NCBI GenBank assembly: GCA_025506515.1
Contig: JACCIX010000299.1
Location: 1 to 64,000 of the forward strand
Source: Flaveria trinervia
Lineage: Eukaryota > Streptophyta > Magnoliopsida > Asterales > Asteraceae
Length of the DNA: 64,000 nt
Reading direction: 5' to 3'
Every line of letters starts with the position of its first letter. Within the stretch, counting starts at the first letter, position 1. Under the pieces are notes generated by a model. The model worked only from the letters and a program-made list of their open reading frames with translations, made no database searches and was not told where the DNA came from. The translations under genes and the position numbers were made by a program. Below are positions 44,195-55,269 of the stretch, in pieces.

Positions 44195-44850
44195 TGTTAG
44201 GACCATGTACGTATGGAGTACTAACTGATTCTGCATTATAGTAGATCAAATAGTGTGGAATCCTATTTGATTAGTGATCCAATTAGTGAGAACGATTATC
44301 TGATCGATATAAGATTGAAACTAAATGTTAAGAACAAGTACGAATCGATCAGGAATGAACTATGAACTTGGACAGGCTGTTTGGGATGCTCTGGACGGCT
44401 AGGGTTTATGTGTATGCATAATATCTCTTTAAGTCTTCCATATTTCATGAGTTAGGTGGTATTTATAGGTTATTGGTTTCCATTCATACGACTAAACCAT
44501 TAGCATGGTTCAGTTGTGCGACTAAATCATGCGATTGATCCATATGCATGACTGAAGGTTCAGTCGTGCGACTGAGTCAATCTTATGTTTCAATCATACG
44601 ACTGATCCAGTCTCCTAGTTTAGTCGTGCGACTACTCCATAAGCATGATGTATTCATGCATATGGTCCATAAGTATGGGCCATTAGCATGAATACTCACC
44701 CGACTAGGTTAAACATAATACTCAATCATTATTGACATAGAATTATGTACAACAACCTCAAACCTATATAAGAAGTCATACATATGAATTAAAGATAAAC
44801 AACATCAAATCATATATCATATTACATTATATTATCAATTAAGAAGTCAT
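44195..44850 (-). repeat. Rt11: minus-strand CAGTCG-family LTR, incomplete
   Basis: Read on the minus strand it ends GGTCCTAACA (plus TGTTAGGACC at 44195) and matches the Rt7 LTR back through the TATA region (44458-44470) and palindrome words (44490-44700). The LTR's own 5' end, about 100 bp with the ATACATG...CCTAG words, is missing near 44845. It lies between two Rt10 LTR pieces. No internal sequence is attached, so it is a solo LTR or a truncated remnant. Confidence 0.82.
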
Positions 44851-44853
44851 ACT

Positions 44854-44959
44854 CAATCTGCGTTTTGACTCTACAATTGATTTTGTGTGTGTCTAGTCAA
44901 TTGTATCCAGCTGGCTTTCAAATTATAGCCGACTGTAGGATGTTGTATAAGTATCTCAT
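44854..44959 (+). repeat. Rt10 distal LTR, left piece
   Basis: It begins mid-LTR at CAATCTGCGTTTTGACTC, matching Rt10's first LTR from about 43855, and stops at AGTATCTCAT, where Rt12 is inserted. The other piece starts at 57584. Confidence 0.82.
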
Positions 44960-45819
44960 TGTTGGATGAAGAAGAAGGCTAATGCAACCAAAACTATGTC
45001 ATTTAAGTTATTTTGATGCTGCATGCAAAGGCTTCCGAAGCTCTTCATGGAACTTCCGAAGGTTGTAGAGTTCTTCCGAAGACAAAGGAAAAGTCCAACT
45101 TCCGAAGACAGAACTCTACTTCCAAAGACAAATGCATACTTCTAAAGTTCAAGGCTTAGAAGAAAGAAAGGTGAAGACCACTTCCGAAGTATGATGAAGT
45201 AGTCTCTAAGTCTTGGAAGAAGCAGCCTCTTCCGAAGTATAAAGTGGCTTCGGAAGTACTTACTTTTCCGAAGCCATTTAACCTTCGAAGACACTGCTAT
45301 AACCAGTGAACACAAGTATGGCCTCTGACACTCCGCTGCAGACTTCTGATACAGCATGGCTTCTTCCTAAAGAACCATGTTGTTGACCTTACTTTATTCC
45401 ACTGTTCACCTTTTCATGATAGTACAGTTGCCATCTTTAGTTGGTGACAAAAGGTAAGTCAGAGACATGTCCTGACTACCAAATCTCAGATAAGACTTTA
45501 TTCGGGATACCTTAATTATAGTCTTGTAGTATAGGCTTTAGCTAAAGGATCCCAGCTGGTATCAAAGTATATCCAGCTATAGATAGTATTATATACAAGT
45601 TCTCTTTGTAACTCATAAAGGCAAGATTATCATCTGCTTGTAAGAGTCTTTGTATCTTGAGTTGAGAATCAATATATGAAACTATCTTGAAAATTATCTT
45701 TCTGTGTTCTTAGTTACTTTTCATATTGTGATCAACTCTTCTTGATTCTTACCCGAGTGTGATTCTAGGTGAGTTTGAGAGAAAACATTTGTGTTAAAGT
45801 GACAAACACCGATCCTGCA
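44960..45819 (+). repeat. Rt12 5' LTR
   Basis: An 860-bp LTR, TGTTGGATGAAG...CGATCCTGCA. About nine TTCCGAAG or TTCGGAAG words lie between 45029 and 45295. A TATTATATAC promoter-like element is near 45586. Confidence 0.9.
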
Positions 45820-45821
45820 AT

Positions 45822-45833
45822 TGGTATCAGAGC
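45822..45833 (+). promoter_or_regulatory. Primer binding site of Rt12
   Basis: TGGTATCAGAGC, the exact complement of the 3' end of plant initiator tRNA-Met, two bases after the LTR. Confidence 0.92.
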
Positions 45834-45910
45834 TTCTCAGGCTCTTGATTGCGTGATCTAACCATCCAAATTAACCTGTTTTCACTCCTCCCAACCACCC
45901 ACTCCCTCAA

Positions 45911-48440
45911 ATGGCCCTCAACAAATCTGAAGTAGAAATGGGGATGATGACCAAAGCGCCAATCATCACCCCTGAAAACTTCAGGTCTTGGAGTAGAAGA
46001 ATGGAAGGCTTCAGTAGATACCAAGACAGCAAGATGTGGAACTCGATTGTCAATGGACCGTACAAGCCAAAGGTGTCTTCACCTGGTGGAAACGATGCCG
46101 ATGATGATGAAAAATGCTGTCGAGGACTATTCTGATGAAGACAGAAAGAAGATGGACATCGACAGCAATGCTATGACTATTCTCATGACTGCAATACCGA
46201 ACTCTATTATGGTGGGGTTCGAGCATTGCAAGACTGCTAAAGAATTGTTTGATGCACTTGCTCAGATGTATTCTTGCTCCAACGACTCAAAGAAGGACTC
46301 ACTGAAGCAGCAGTTTGAGAACTTCACTCATATTGCTAGAGAGACCCTCAGCCAGCAGTACTTCAGGTACATGGATCTTATCTCTTCCCTTCAGTCTGTA
46401 AAGATCACTCCTGAACTTAGAGATCTCATGAGAAAGTCATGAGTGCTCTTCCAAATGAGTGGACATTCTACTGTGTCTCTATCAAGAGAAGAAAACTTGA
46501 ACACTCTTTCCATGACTGAGCTCTATGGCATCCTTGATGGATACCGTCTAGAGATGGAGAGTAAGAAGGGCCACCAAACAAGCAGATCTATGAGTCTTCC
46601 TGCTAGCAACGCTTTAATGGTTGTTGAAGGCTCATTAACCCCTCAACCTCAGCACTTCCTGACTTATCAGCACCATCCTGCTCATCTGGTCCCTACATCA
46701 CTTATCCTGAGACTCCAAGGTCTCAACAGGCTCAAACAATTCCTTCCAGGAAAGTTGTGCCTTTGTCTTAGGAGGTGGACACTCAGGAGATTTTCAATAC
46801 TGCTTTGATGATCTTGAGTGCTTCAGCCCAGATGACGTAGAGTACGTGGACATTGTCCAGCAAATGGCTAACTTAACTACAGAGCAAAGAAGTTCTTTAA
46901 GAGAATTGGAAGGCATTTCCCTCAGAACCCAACTACCAGCAAGTTCGGGTTTGACAAGACCATGGCAAAGTGTTACAACTGTAACCAACTGGGTCATTTT
47001 GCAGGGAATGCCAGGCTCCCAAGACCATTCCGGGAACCCCATAGGCCACCACACATCCCTCAACCTCAAAGCCCACTGAGAAGTCAACTGAGACGGCCGC
47101 AATGGCTCAAGAAGTTGACTGGAGCTTCATGGTACAGGATGTGACTCCTGCTCAAGCTCTCATGGCCAACAGATGATGCCCAGGTATATGAACATCTCTG
47201 CACTCCAGCCTGTATAGCTAAAGTTAAACTCTATCAGGATTACAATATGGAAATCAGATCTGACATTGAGTCTTTAAATATTCTAAAATCTGATTTTAAA
47301 AGAGCTGAATCTGACTATCAAAAGAAAATTGATGAGTTGGAGAAAACTGTATCTTTTTGAAACATGAACACACCAACTACAAGACTCAAATCAAGGATCT
47401 GATATCCAAATTGTCTGAGGCTCAAGCCCAGCTTGTCACTGCTGAGGCTCAGGCCAGGAAGCATGCTATCTCTGAGCAAAACTTCCAAGCTATTCTTGCA
47501 TCATCCTCCCATTCCAAACTCTGTTATCAGAACAAAGAAGGGTTGGGAACCAATGAAATAGCTCCACCACATTCCTATGAGTCTATCAGACAGCCAAGAT
47601 GTGGTACTGAAGAGCAAGAGGTTCCAACTGCTGACCCTTCCTTCCAGAGTTAAAGGATGAGGCACCAATAGTGGCCACCACAGGGAAGGAACAGGTAGAT
47701 ACACCTATCGCCTCCTGTGATGATCAAATCCTAACCACCAAAGCCAGAAGAAGCAGAGCTAAAGCTGCTAGAAGAACTGCTAAGAAAGTGGCTGAATCCA
47801 AACTGAAAATTGACCCCAAACAGAAGGGTGTCTTTGTTTCAGCTGGTTTCCAAGTGTTGGGTACTTCTGATTCAGGAAAGGAATGTAATACCAGCATTCC
47901 TGTCCTACCAAAGGGTCAGAAGTTAAAGGGAAAAGTTGCGACGAAGAAAAGAAAACCAAGAAACAGCAACCCTCACTTCCCAAAAGACTAACATTGCATG
48001 CATCATGTGTGGCCTGCAAAATCATATGGCAAAAGATTGTTACTACAATCCTGCAAGCACACATTATGCAAATAATGTTAGGAAAGAAGGAGTTAGTGAA
48101 GGTTTCACATTTGGACCCTTCCATACGGTTCAAGAGTTGAAGAAGGGAAAGCTAATTTCCAAAACCAAGTTGCTTTAGGAAGAAACTCCTTCTTCCGAAG
48201 GGAAAATGGCTTCGGAAGCAAATGCTACTAAGGTTCGGAAGAACAAGAAAGATCCCTTGAAATCATCCCAGAAGAAGACTGCTTTGGAAGAAAAGGTTGT
48301 GAGGACTTCTTCCGAAAAGAAAGAAGCTTCGGAAGAAGACCATGCTGCAAAAGCTTCATCAAGCTCATCCTCCAAGATCAGCCAAAGGGTGGACTGGAAG
48401 ATCAAGGAAGATGTTACATCCCAAACTTTTCCTCAATGAC
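45911..48440 (+). pseudogene. gag: Rt12 gag, broken
   Basis: The ATG at 45911 starts M-A-L-N-K and leads to F-R-S-W-S-R-R-M-E-G-F, the capsid N-terminal block. A frameshift near 46100 moves to 46047-46442 (K-E-L-F-D-A-L-A-Q-M-Y, Q-Q-Y-F-R-Y-M), then N-T-L-S-M-T-E-L-Y-G-I-L near 46500. The first knuckle (46968-47010) starts C-Y-N-C-N-Q-L-G-H-F; a one-base loss then removes the last Cys. A coiled coil covers 47220-47460. The second knuckle, C-I-M-C-G-L-Q-N-H-M-A-K-D-C (about 48000-48041), is intact. The tail contains TTCCGAAG palindromes inside Ser-Glu codons. Confidence 0.87.
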
Positions 48441-49180
48441 CTCTGTTGAACCCTTACGCATTTCATTTAGTTCACTCATGTCTTTATCTTTGGAAGAACC
48501 CAAGATCAATGAAGCTTGGGTTTCCAAACAAAACTAAAATCTCATCTTATGTGCACGAACATCCATTTGACAAGAACAACAATGTATGGATTGTAGATAG
48601 TGGATGCTCCAGGCACATGACAGGGAACATACATCTCCTTCAATAATTTCAACATTATGACGGAGGTCCTGTCCAGTTTGGAGGTGAGGCCGGAGGATAT
48701 AGTTTTGGCAGAGGGATTATATCCAATGGTATGTTAACCATTGACAAAGTTAACTTTGTCAAACAGCTTGAACACAATCCGTTAAGTATTTCTCAATTCT
48801 GTGATCAAAAGCACCAAATGCTTTTCACAGAACATGAGTGCATTATCCTCAAACCAGGGATGACAATTCCTCCGGAATTGGTGCTTCTTTGATCTCCCAG
48901 GAAAGGGGATATGTACAAGATTGATATGAACAATGCTTCCCCAATGGGTGAAGTATCATGCTTTCTTTCCAAAGCTGATAGTGATGAGTCAACACTGTGG
49001 CATAAATGTTTGTGTCATGTAAATTTTAAGACAATAAATAAATTGGCTAAAAATAACTTGGTACATGGTTTGCCTAAAAAGGAGTTTTTCTGCAAAGACA
49101 ATTGTGTTGCATGCCTGAAAGGGAAACAACACAGGACATCTCATAAATCTAAGTGTGTTAACTCTATCACTACTCCATTG
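48441..49180 (+). pseudogene. pol: Rt12 pol: protease and pre-integrase zinc domain
   Basis: N-V-W-I-V-D-S-G-C-S-R-H-M-T-G-N carries the protease active site, with D-S-G at 48596-48604. Stops follow at about 48645 and 48891. The second frame, 48911-49222, has F-L-S-K-A-D-S-D-E-S-T-L-W-H-K-C-L-C-H and later C-V-A-C-L-K-G-K-Q, together the H-H-C-C zinc site of the pre-integrase region. Confidence 0.88.
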
Positions 49181-49840
49181 CACTTATTGCACATGGATCT
49201 TTTTAGTCCCAGAAGTATATGAGCATTGGAAGGAAATCATACTGCCATGTGATAGTTGATGATTTTACAAGATTTACATGGGTATTCTTTTTAAGAACTA
49301 AGGATGAAACTGCTGAAACGTTAAAATCTTTTATTCTTAAAATAGAAAATCAAATTGATCACAAGGTTAAAATAATAGATGTGATCAAGGGACTGAGTTT
49401 AAACTTCGTTCTTGACTCATTCTGTAACTCAAAAGGGATTGCCAGACAATACAGTGCTCCAAAACTCCTTAACAAAACGGTGTTGCTGAAGGAGGAATAG
49501 GACACTTATTGAGGCTGCTCGAACTATGTTAGCTGATTCAAAGCTACTCTAACATTCTGGGCAGAGGCAGTCAACACTGCATGCTACATGCAGAACAGAG
49601 TTCTTGTAGTTAAGCCCCATGGAAAAACCCCTTATCACTTATGGAACAAGAGGCCACCGTTCATTCGCTTTCTAAGGTCCTCTGGCAGCAGGTGTACCAT
49701 ACTTAACACAAAGGACAATTTAGCAAAATTTGCTGAAAAGTCGGATGATGCTATCTTTGTTGGATACTCTTCTAGCTCCAAAGCTTACAGAGTATACAAC
49801 ATTAAGAATCAACAATTGAGGATTCATCCAATATAGTTGT
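49181..49840 (+). pseudogene. pol: Rt12 pol: integrase
   Basis: L-L-H-M-D-L-F-S-P has the first Asp (near 49195), followed by a stop at 49220. The frame 49219-49500 has V-I-V-D-D-F-T-R-F-T-W. The second Asp block near 49378 is out of frame because of a small indel, and the Glu block near 49485 is disrupted. A last frame, 49588-49836, has Q-N-R-V-L-V-V-K-P-H-G-K-T-P-Y and F-V-G-Y-S-S-S-S-K-A-Y, the C-terminal end of integrase. Confidence 0.87.
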
Positions 49841-51290
49841 TAATGAGCACACTCCTTGTGTTACGGGGAATGGACCCGATCACATCTTTGATTTAGAATT
49901 GTTCCAAACTATTCTAAACCTTCTTGTGAGAATGTTTCAGTTGGAATAGGTGCTCAACTGATGCTGATGTTGTTGCTAATGATCAACTGTTTGAGCTTCC
50001 CAGGCCTAGACCAAATTCTCCAAGTACTGCAATACATCCAGCTTCCACTATTCATAGATCCGACAGTTTAACTATATCAAGGAATGGTGAAGCTTCAACA
50101 AGTGACTCACCTACTTAGCCTCAAAACTCATCAGGTGATCCACCACAACACCAGGCAGAAGGAGGTAATATTTTGATGGAACATGCAACTGTTAATGCTA
50201 CCTCACAGTCACTATTGATGATGTTTCTCATTCATTCAATCAGTCCTCATTGAATGACTTTGAAACAACAACTGGACAGAGTGTTCAAGTTCCTGAGCAG
50301 AATATGTCCAACCTGGATCTATCTCTGCAACAGGAAGTGATTCCTCGGCTTTGGATTCACAACACTCAACCACAGAGAACATCATAGGAATGTCTCTGAG
50401 GGTGTGAGAACAAGATGATAGACTCATCAAGGGAATGTCTGCTTGTACTCATGCTTTCTATCTCAGATGAACCCAAGAAGGTAGAAGATGCGTTAAAAGA
50501 TAGTAGCTGGATTGAATCGATGCAAGAGAGCTGCTTCAATTCAAGAGACAGAAGGTATGGAACCTATGTCCGCTACCATCTGGTCAAGTACCCATAGGCA
50601 CCAATGGGTTCCGAAACAAGAGAATGATAGATGCTTGATCATCAAGAATAAGGCAAGACTTGTGGTTCAAGGATACATTCAAGGGAAGGAATCGATTATA
50701 CTCATGTCTTCGAACCAGTTGCAAGACTTGAGGCAGTTAGGATCTTCCTTGCTTATGCTGCATCCAAGGACTTCACAGTATACCAACTTGATGTCAAGTG
50801 TGCTTTTCTATACGGGGATATAGACAGGGAAGTGTACGTATGCCAACCTCCAGGGTTTGAAGATCCACAACATCCCAACTACGTGTGCAAATTGGATAAA
50901 GCTCTATATGGGCTGCACCAAGAACCTAGGCTATGGTATGAGACTCTGTCTCAGTTTCTTTTGAAGAATGGCTATACGAGAGGTACCATTGACAAGACTC
51001 TCTTCATTAGAAAGTCTGGAAAGGACATTTTGCTTGTACAAGTCTATGTCGATGACATCATATTTGGTTCCTCAAATGACCAAATGTGCAAGACTTTGAG
51101 AGCATTATGAAGAAGAAGTTTGAGATGAGCTCCATGGGAAAAATGTACTTTTTCCTTGGAATTCAGGTAAAGCAACTAAAGAAAGGGTTCTTCATCAATC
51201 AATCTGAATATGTATCTGACATCTTAGAAAGATTTGAGATGAAGGATTGCAAGCCTGCCAAGACACCCATACCCTGAAACCAAAATCTTT
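49841..51290 (+). pseudogene. pol: Rt12 pol: linker and reverse transcriptase
   Basis: A Ser/Gln-rich linker (49850-50460) links integrase and RT. RT starts near K-V-E-D-A-L-K-D-S-S-W-I-E-S-M-Q (50480). Later words are A-R-L-E-A-V-R-I-F-L-A-Y, Y-Q-L-D-V-K-C-A-F-L-Y and K-L-D-K-A-L-Y-G-L-H-Q-E-P-R. Y-V-D-D-I-I-F-G-S has its catalytic pair at 51045-51056. The frames 50832-51110 and 51086-51277 cover the palm and thumb with one frameshift near 51095. Confidence 0.88.
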
Positions 51291-51984
51291 GTCCTGACCT
51301 TGAGGGGGAGGATACTGATCAACATCAGTATAGGGCAATTATTGGTTCTCTGATGTATCTTACAACAGTAGACCTGATATCATGTTTGCTACTTGCATCT
51401 GTGCAAGATATCAGGCTGCTTCTAAGGTGTCTCACTTAGCTGCTGTTAAGAGAATCCTCATATATCTCAAAGGAGCACCTAAACTAGGTCTCTAGTATCC
51501 CAGAAACAAAGATTTCAATCTTTATGGATACTCTAACATTGACTACGGCGGCTGCAATATTGACAAGAAATCAATATCGGGAGGATGTCAATTTCTTGGT
51601 GGAAGGATCATCTCATGGCAATAAGAAACAATCTTGTGTCTTTACATCAACTGTTAAAGCTGTATACATTGCTACTGCTAGCTGTTGTGCTCAACTGCTA
51701 TGGATTCAAAATCAGATGTTAGCCTATGGATTCAACCTTATGAGTACTCCTATCCATATTGACAACAACAGTGCTATCTCCATTACTGAAAATCCGGTGA
51801 AGCACTCCAAGACTAAGCACATTGACATCAGGTATCATTTCATTAGAGACATTCATGAGAAAATTCTAATCAGGTTAATCAAAGTTGATTCAAATGAACA
51901 ATATGCTGATCTGTTTACCGAAGCTTTTGATGAACAAAGGTTTAAGTATCTCATAGCAGCTATTGGGATGATAAACATTGATTA
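51291..51984 (+). pseudogene. pol: Rt12 pol: RNase H and end of pol
   Basis: The first half (51300-51620) has stops but shows I-G-S-L-M-Y-L and D-Y-G-G-C-N. The frame 51524-51984 then reads through A-T-A-S-C-C-A-Q-L-L-W, I-D-N-N-S-A-I-S-I-T, H-S-K-T-K-H-I-D-I-R-Y-H-F and A-D-L-F-T-E-A, ending in a natural stop typical of copia pol. Confidence 0.88.
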
Positions 51985-52617
51985 ATCTGATCTCTTTTGA
52001 AAACTTTTTAATATGTAAGTCTTGTGTCAATACAATTTAAGCCTTGTTACAAGGAATTCTCTCTGAAATTTTCTAAGTGTAATTCCTTCCGAAGAGAAAT
52101 TAACTTCGGAAGACATTATTATATCTTCCGAAGCATAATTTCTCAAAGGATAACTTTCTTCTCGGAAGAATATTTTGGTCTCGGAAGAAGCGATTGATTG
52201 CATATCAGATCTACTTCCGAAACTTACAAATTCTCTATTCGGAAGCAACTCTAACGTTCAGAAGCATAATTGGCTTCGGAGTAAGAATTGCCTTCGGAAG
52301 ACAAGTTACCTTCGGAAATGTTTTACACTCGGAAGAGAGATCTCACTGTGTAATATAATTTCTTGGGCCCCACACTGTAAAAAGCAAAGATTTTGTTAAT
52401 GATGTCGGATTATTTAACTGATTTTTAACCTTACCGCCACTGTCATTTCATCCACTAAACCATCACATCACCTTATCCTAACCCCATTACCACCTCTCCA
52501 CAATCTTTTAAATAATCTCGACTATTCACTTTCACTCTCTTACTTGCAAACTTTACAGCCCTAAAATTTCTTCTACTCATCTTTACCCACTCAAATCATT
52601 CCCATTCACCTTTCCAA
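51985..52617 (+). other. Rt12 post-pol spacer with TTCCGAAG palindromes
   Basis: Noncoding. Between 52085 and 52340 there are about ten CTTCCGAAG, CTTCGGAAG, CTCGGAAG or CCTTCGGAAG words, separated by 10-30 bp of AT-rich sequence. The rest, up to the extra ORF, is CA-rich and resembles a leader. No gene is seen. Confidence 0.8.
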
Positions 52618-53250
52618 ATGGCCTTCAACCCACAGCACAATCAGTCGCACTTCTTGATTCATCAAAAGATGCTGACTTCTCAGATATCATCTCCTTCCTA
52701 ACCAATCGTCCTACTACACCGCTCTGACCGTTACCCCACAATTTACTCAAACCAAATGTCTGAATTTCGGGCCAATGGTCAGATTGAAACCCTAACGGGG
52801 TCCGTCTCATTCGATCGAGCATCTGTGGCCAGGAGTTGGTCATTTCTGAATAGCTCATCATGGAGCATTTAGAGCTTCATGATGAGGGCGCTCCAACGGA
52901 ATTTCCCAAAGCAGACCTCGACCATTCTTATCTCCAAATGGGATATGGAGGAGATGTTAGCAGATCAACGGTCTACAAATTTATCTTTTCGTACAAATGG
53001 AAGTTCCTGCTACACGTGGTCCTTCACTGCTTGTTGAATAAATCCGTGGATGGGATCAAATCCTATTTGAACTTGGGTGCCTTGTTCATGGGTTGGTAAA
53101 AGGCCTCTGCTTCAACTACTCAAGATTTGTGCTGACTAACCTCATGGGAAATCTTTAGAAAGACACCTTCTTCATGTATCCCAGGTTTCTCCAGCATAAT
53201 CAATTGTGAGATAGACCAGAGCACGCTTGTCTGTGCAGCTGCTCCGACTG
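52618..53250 (+). pseudogene. Rt12 extra ORF, N-terminal domain
   Basis: An ATG at 52618 starts M-A-F-N-P-Q-H. Broken frames then give D-I-I-S-F-L-T-N-R and, in the open piece 52860-53099, L-Q-M-G-Y-G-G-D, Y-K-W-K-F-L-L-H-V-V-L-H-C-L and G-I-K-S-Y. F-F-M-Y-P-R-F-L-Q-H closes the domain near 53170-53200. The series matches the N-terminal domain of the Rt8 ORF and the minus-strand Rt13 ORF. It is a known but functionally uncharacterised plant retrotransposon domain by resemblance. Confidence 0.68.
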
Positions 53251-55269
53251 CTCCCAAATGAGGCCGACTATCTTCAAGACTTTGAAGAGTGTCCACCAAC
53301 TTCACAGGAAGAGATACTGCACTTCTTCGAGGTATGACTGAGCCAAAGGCTCCTGGTGACATCCTGTTAACCCCACAGGTGATGACCCCACCTAGCAACT
53401 CCCCCCACTATGCCAACACTACCCATCACCATCACTTATCAGAGACGTCCCAAACGAACCCTTGTTCAATCTACTCTGATTGAACAAGCTCCTCCTGTTC
53501 AATCCAAAAAGGCTATAGTGGAACAAGGGCTCCCACTCAGCCTGAGGTCCAACCCCTTCACAATGACCTTAATTTGGTCATGAGTCTCCTCAGTCTTAGA
53601 CCCATGAGCCCATAACCCAAGCTGAAAGCCCTTAGGGTGAGTCTCTATACTCCCCTGAGCAGCCAAGAAGGGACAGCCCCACCAGAGGCTCAATGCCTGT
53701 AGACATTGACCAAAGTCCCAGGTCAGTAGGATTAACCATCCTATCTTTTACTAACCTTTTACTTAAAACTCATGAAGAGATAACATCTCTCCATGGCAAT
53801 GAAGTTGATCTACAACACCCTCTCCAAGATCAACAGAGCCCGGAGAAATCTCTTATCTCTAGCCCCCATCAGCAAACAACTAAGTTGAGTCCCACGCATG
53901 TGGAGGGGACTCATGTAGATTCAGCTGCCACTAGAGAAGGCCTCAATGGACCTTATGGACAATGGTACCATTTCTCAACTGAATCTACAGCAACCGAGCC
54001 CTTTGATGACTCTGAAAGAGACATCATTGAGCATGGAAACCTAGGGTGCCAAGAAACCACATCTGGTGGTGAGGCTGAACATACTAGGTATGTTACCTCA
54101 TCTCCCCGTGATTCTTCGAAAGAAGATGAGGGAAGCATGCAACTCCTCATTCAAGATCTTCTTTCCAAAGTCTTAAACCTGGAATCTCAGGTTAGGACTT
54201 TAGATGCAAGATCTGCCACTCAGCAACTTGAGATTGATAATCTCAAGGCTCAACTAGCTGAGAAACAGACAGAGAGGTCTCTCAGGCATGTACCTATTCA
54301 GGTCTCTCTGACTTCCTCCTCCAGCTCATCTAGCTCTCAAGATGATGCTACCAAAAAGGGGGAGAATGTTCAAAGACAAACACACAAGGAACCACAGAGC
54401 CGGCCTTCCACTTCAACATCTTCCTCTCCTCATTTTTGTGCCTGAAACATCTCAGGTCACTCTTCAGATTGATCCAAGGATGCTTAATGATCTCTACAGA
54501 CTATTCACCAAGTTTCTATTAAGATCTTCCTCTGAGCAGCCAAGTCATGATGCTGCAATGATCTACTTTGGAGCAGAAGAACATCAAAGGCTGACTGCAC
54601 CTTCTACCACTGTGGAAGAAGTTGTCACCTAAAGTTCCCATGGAACATAAGATTCAATTATAAGGAGAAATGGGAACTGATGGCCAGCAACTAAAACAGT
54701 TGGGACAGAATCTGCATCTCCTTTAACTTTCGAAGCTGAATTAAAGCCTCGTAAGAACAAGCCGAATCTTCCGAAGCTGAAATGGAAGCTACGGAAGGAC
54801 TGTTTAAAATGTCCGAGGAACTGATCATCACAGATGCTATCCTGGAAATGGCATCTGAAATGAGCAGCGAGGACTTTCCGATTGCACCTCCATCACACCT
54901 CCATCTCTAACACTCTCACAATCAGAAACCTCTCTCCAAGAACCACCACAATCAGGATCTTCAAAGTAAAGGTAAAAGGAAGAGATTCAGGAAGAGGAGA
55001 AGAATGAAAAACTTAAGAAGAAAGGAAGACTTCAGACTGAGAAGTTGCTAGCTGCAAGCACCAAAAGCAGCCGCTTCCAATCAGGAGGTTGTCATCAATA
55101 AAAGAATAGAGCACATCATTGACCAACTCATTGAAATGGGAGCTGCCAATGAGAAACACTCCTGCTACCATTAGAGGATTGGTGGATCTGGAGAAGGCAA
55201 CTAGGCTAAGCTTAAAGAAGAAGCCAGGCTGGCCTTGGAGGAAAGGAAAAGAAACAGAAGGAGGATGAA
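53251..55269 (+). pseudogene. Rt12 extra ORF, linker and coiled coil
   Basis: Coding-like sequence with frameshifts. The longest open piece (53693-54445) is Ser/Thr/Pro-rich. Its residues 150-200 form a probable coiled coil (Q-D-L-L-S-K-V-L-N-L-E-S-Q-V, L-E-I-D-N-L-K-A-Q-L-A-E). The D-D-A-T-K-K-G-E-N word follows at about 54340. Further pieces (54342-54632 and beyond) continue in other frames with Glu/Lys-rich composition. Three more TTCCGAAG-like words occur near 54735-54800. Confidence 0.6.

Noticed and set aside
45029..45295. Heat-shock-element cluster
   Set aside because: TTCCGAA has one base between TTC and GAA; the heat-shock element needs two. The word may bind something else.
45822..45833. 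tRNA gene fragment
   Set aside because: It is only the 12-base primer site after an LTR; no cloverleaf sequence surrounds it.
47780..48133. 117-codon minus-strand frame
   Set aside because: It lies opposite the Rt12 gag, including its second knuckle; a shadow.
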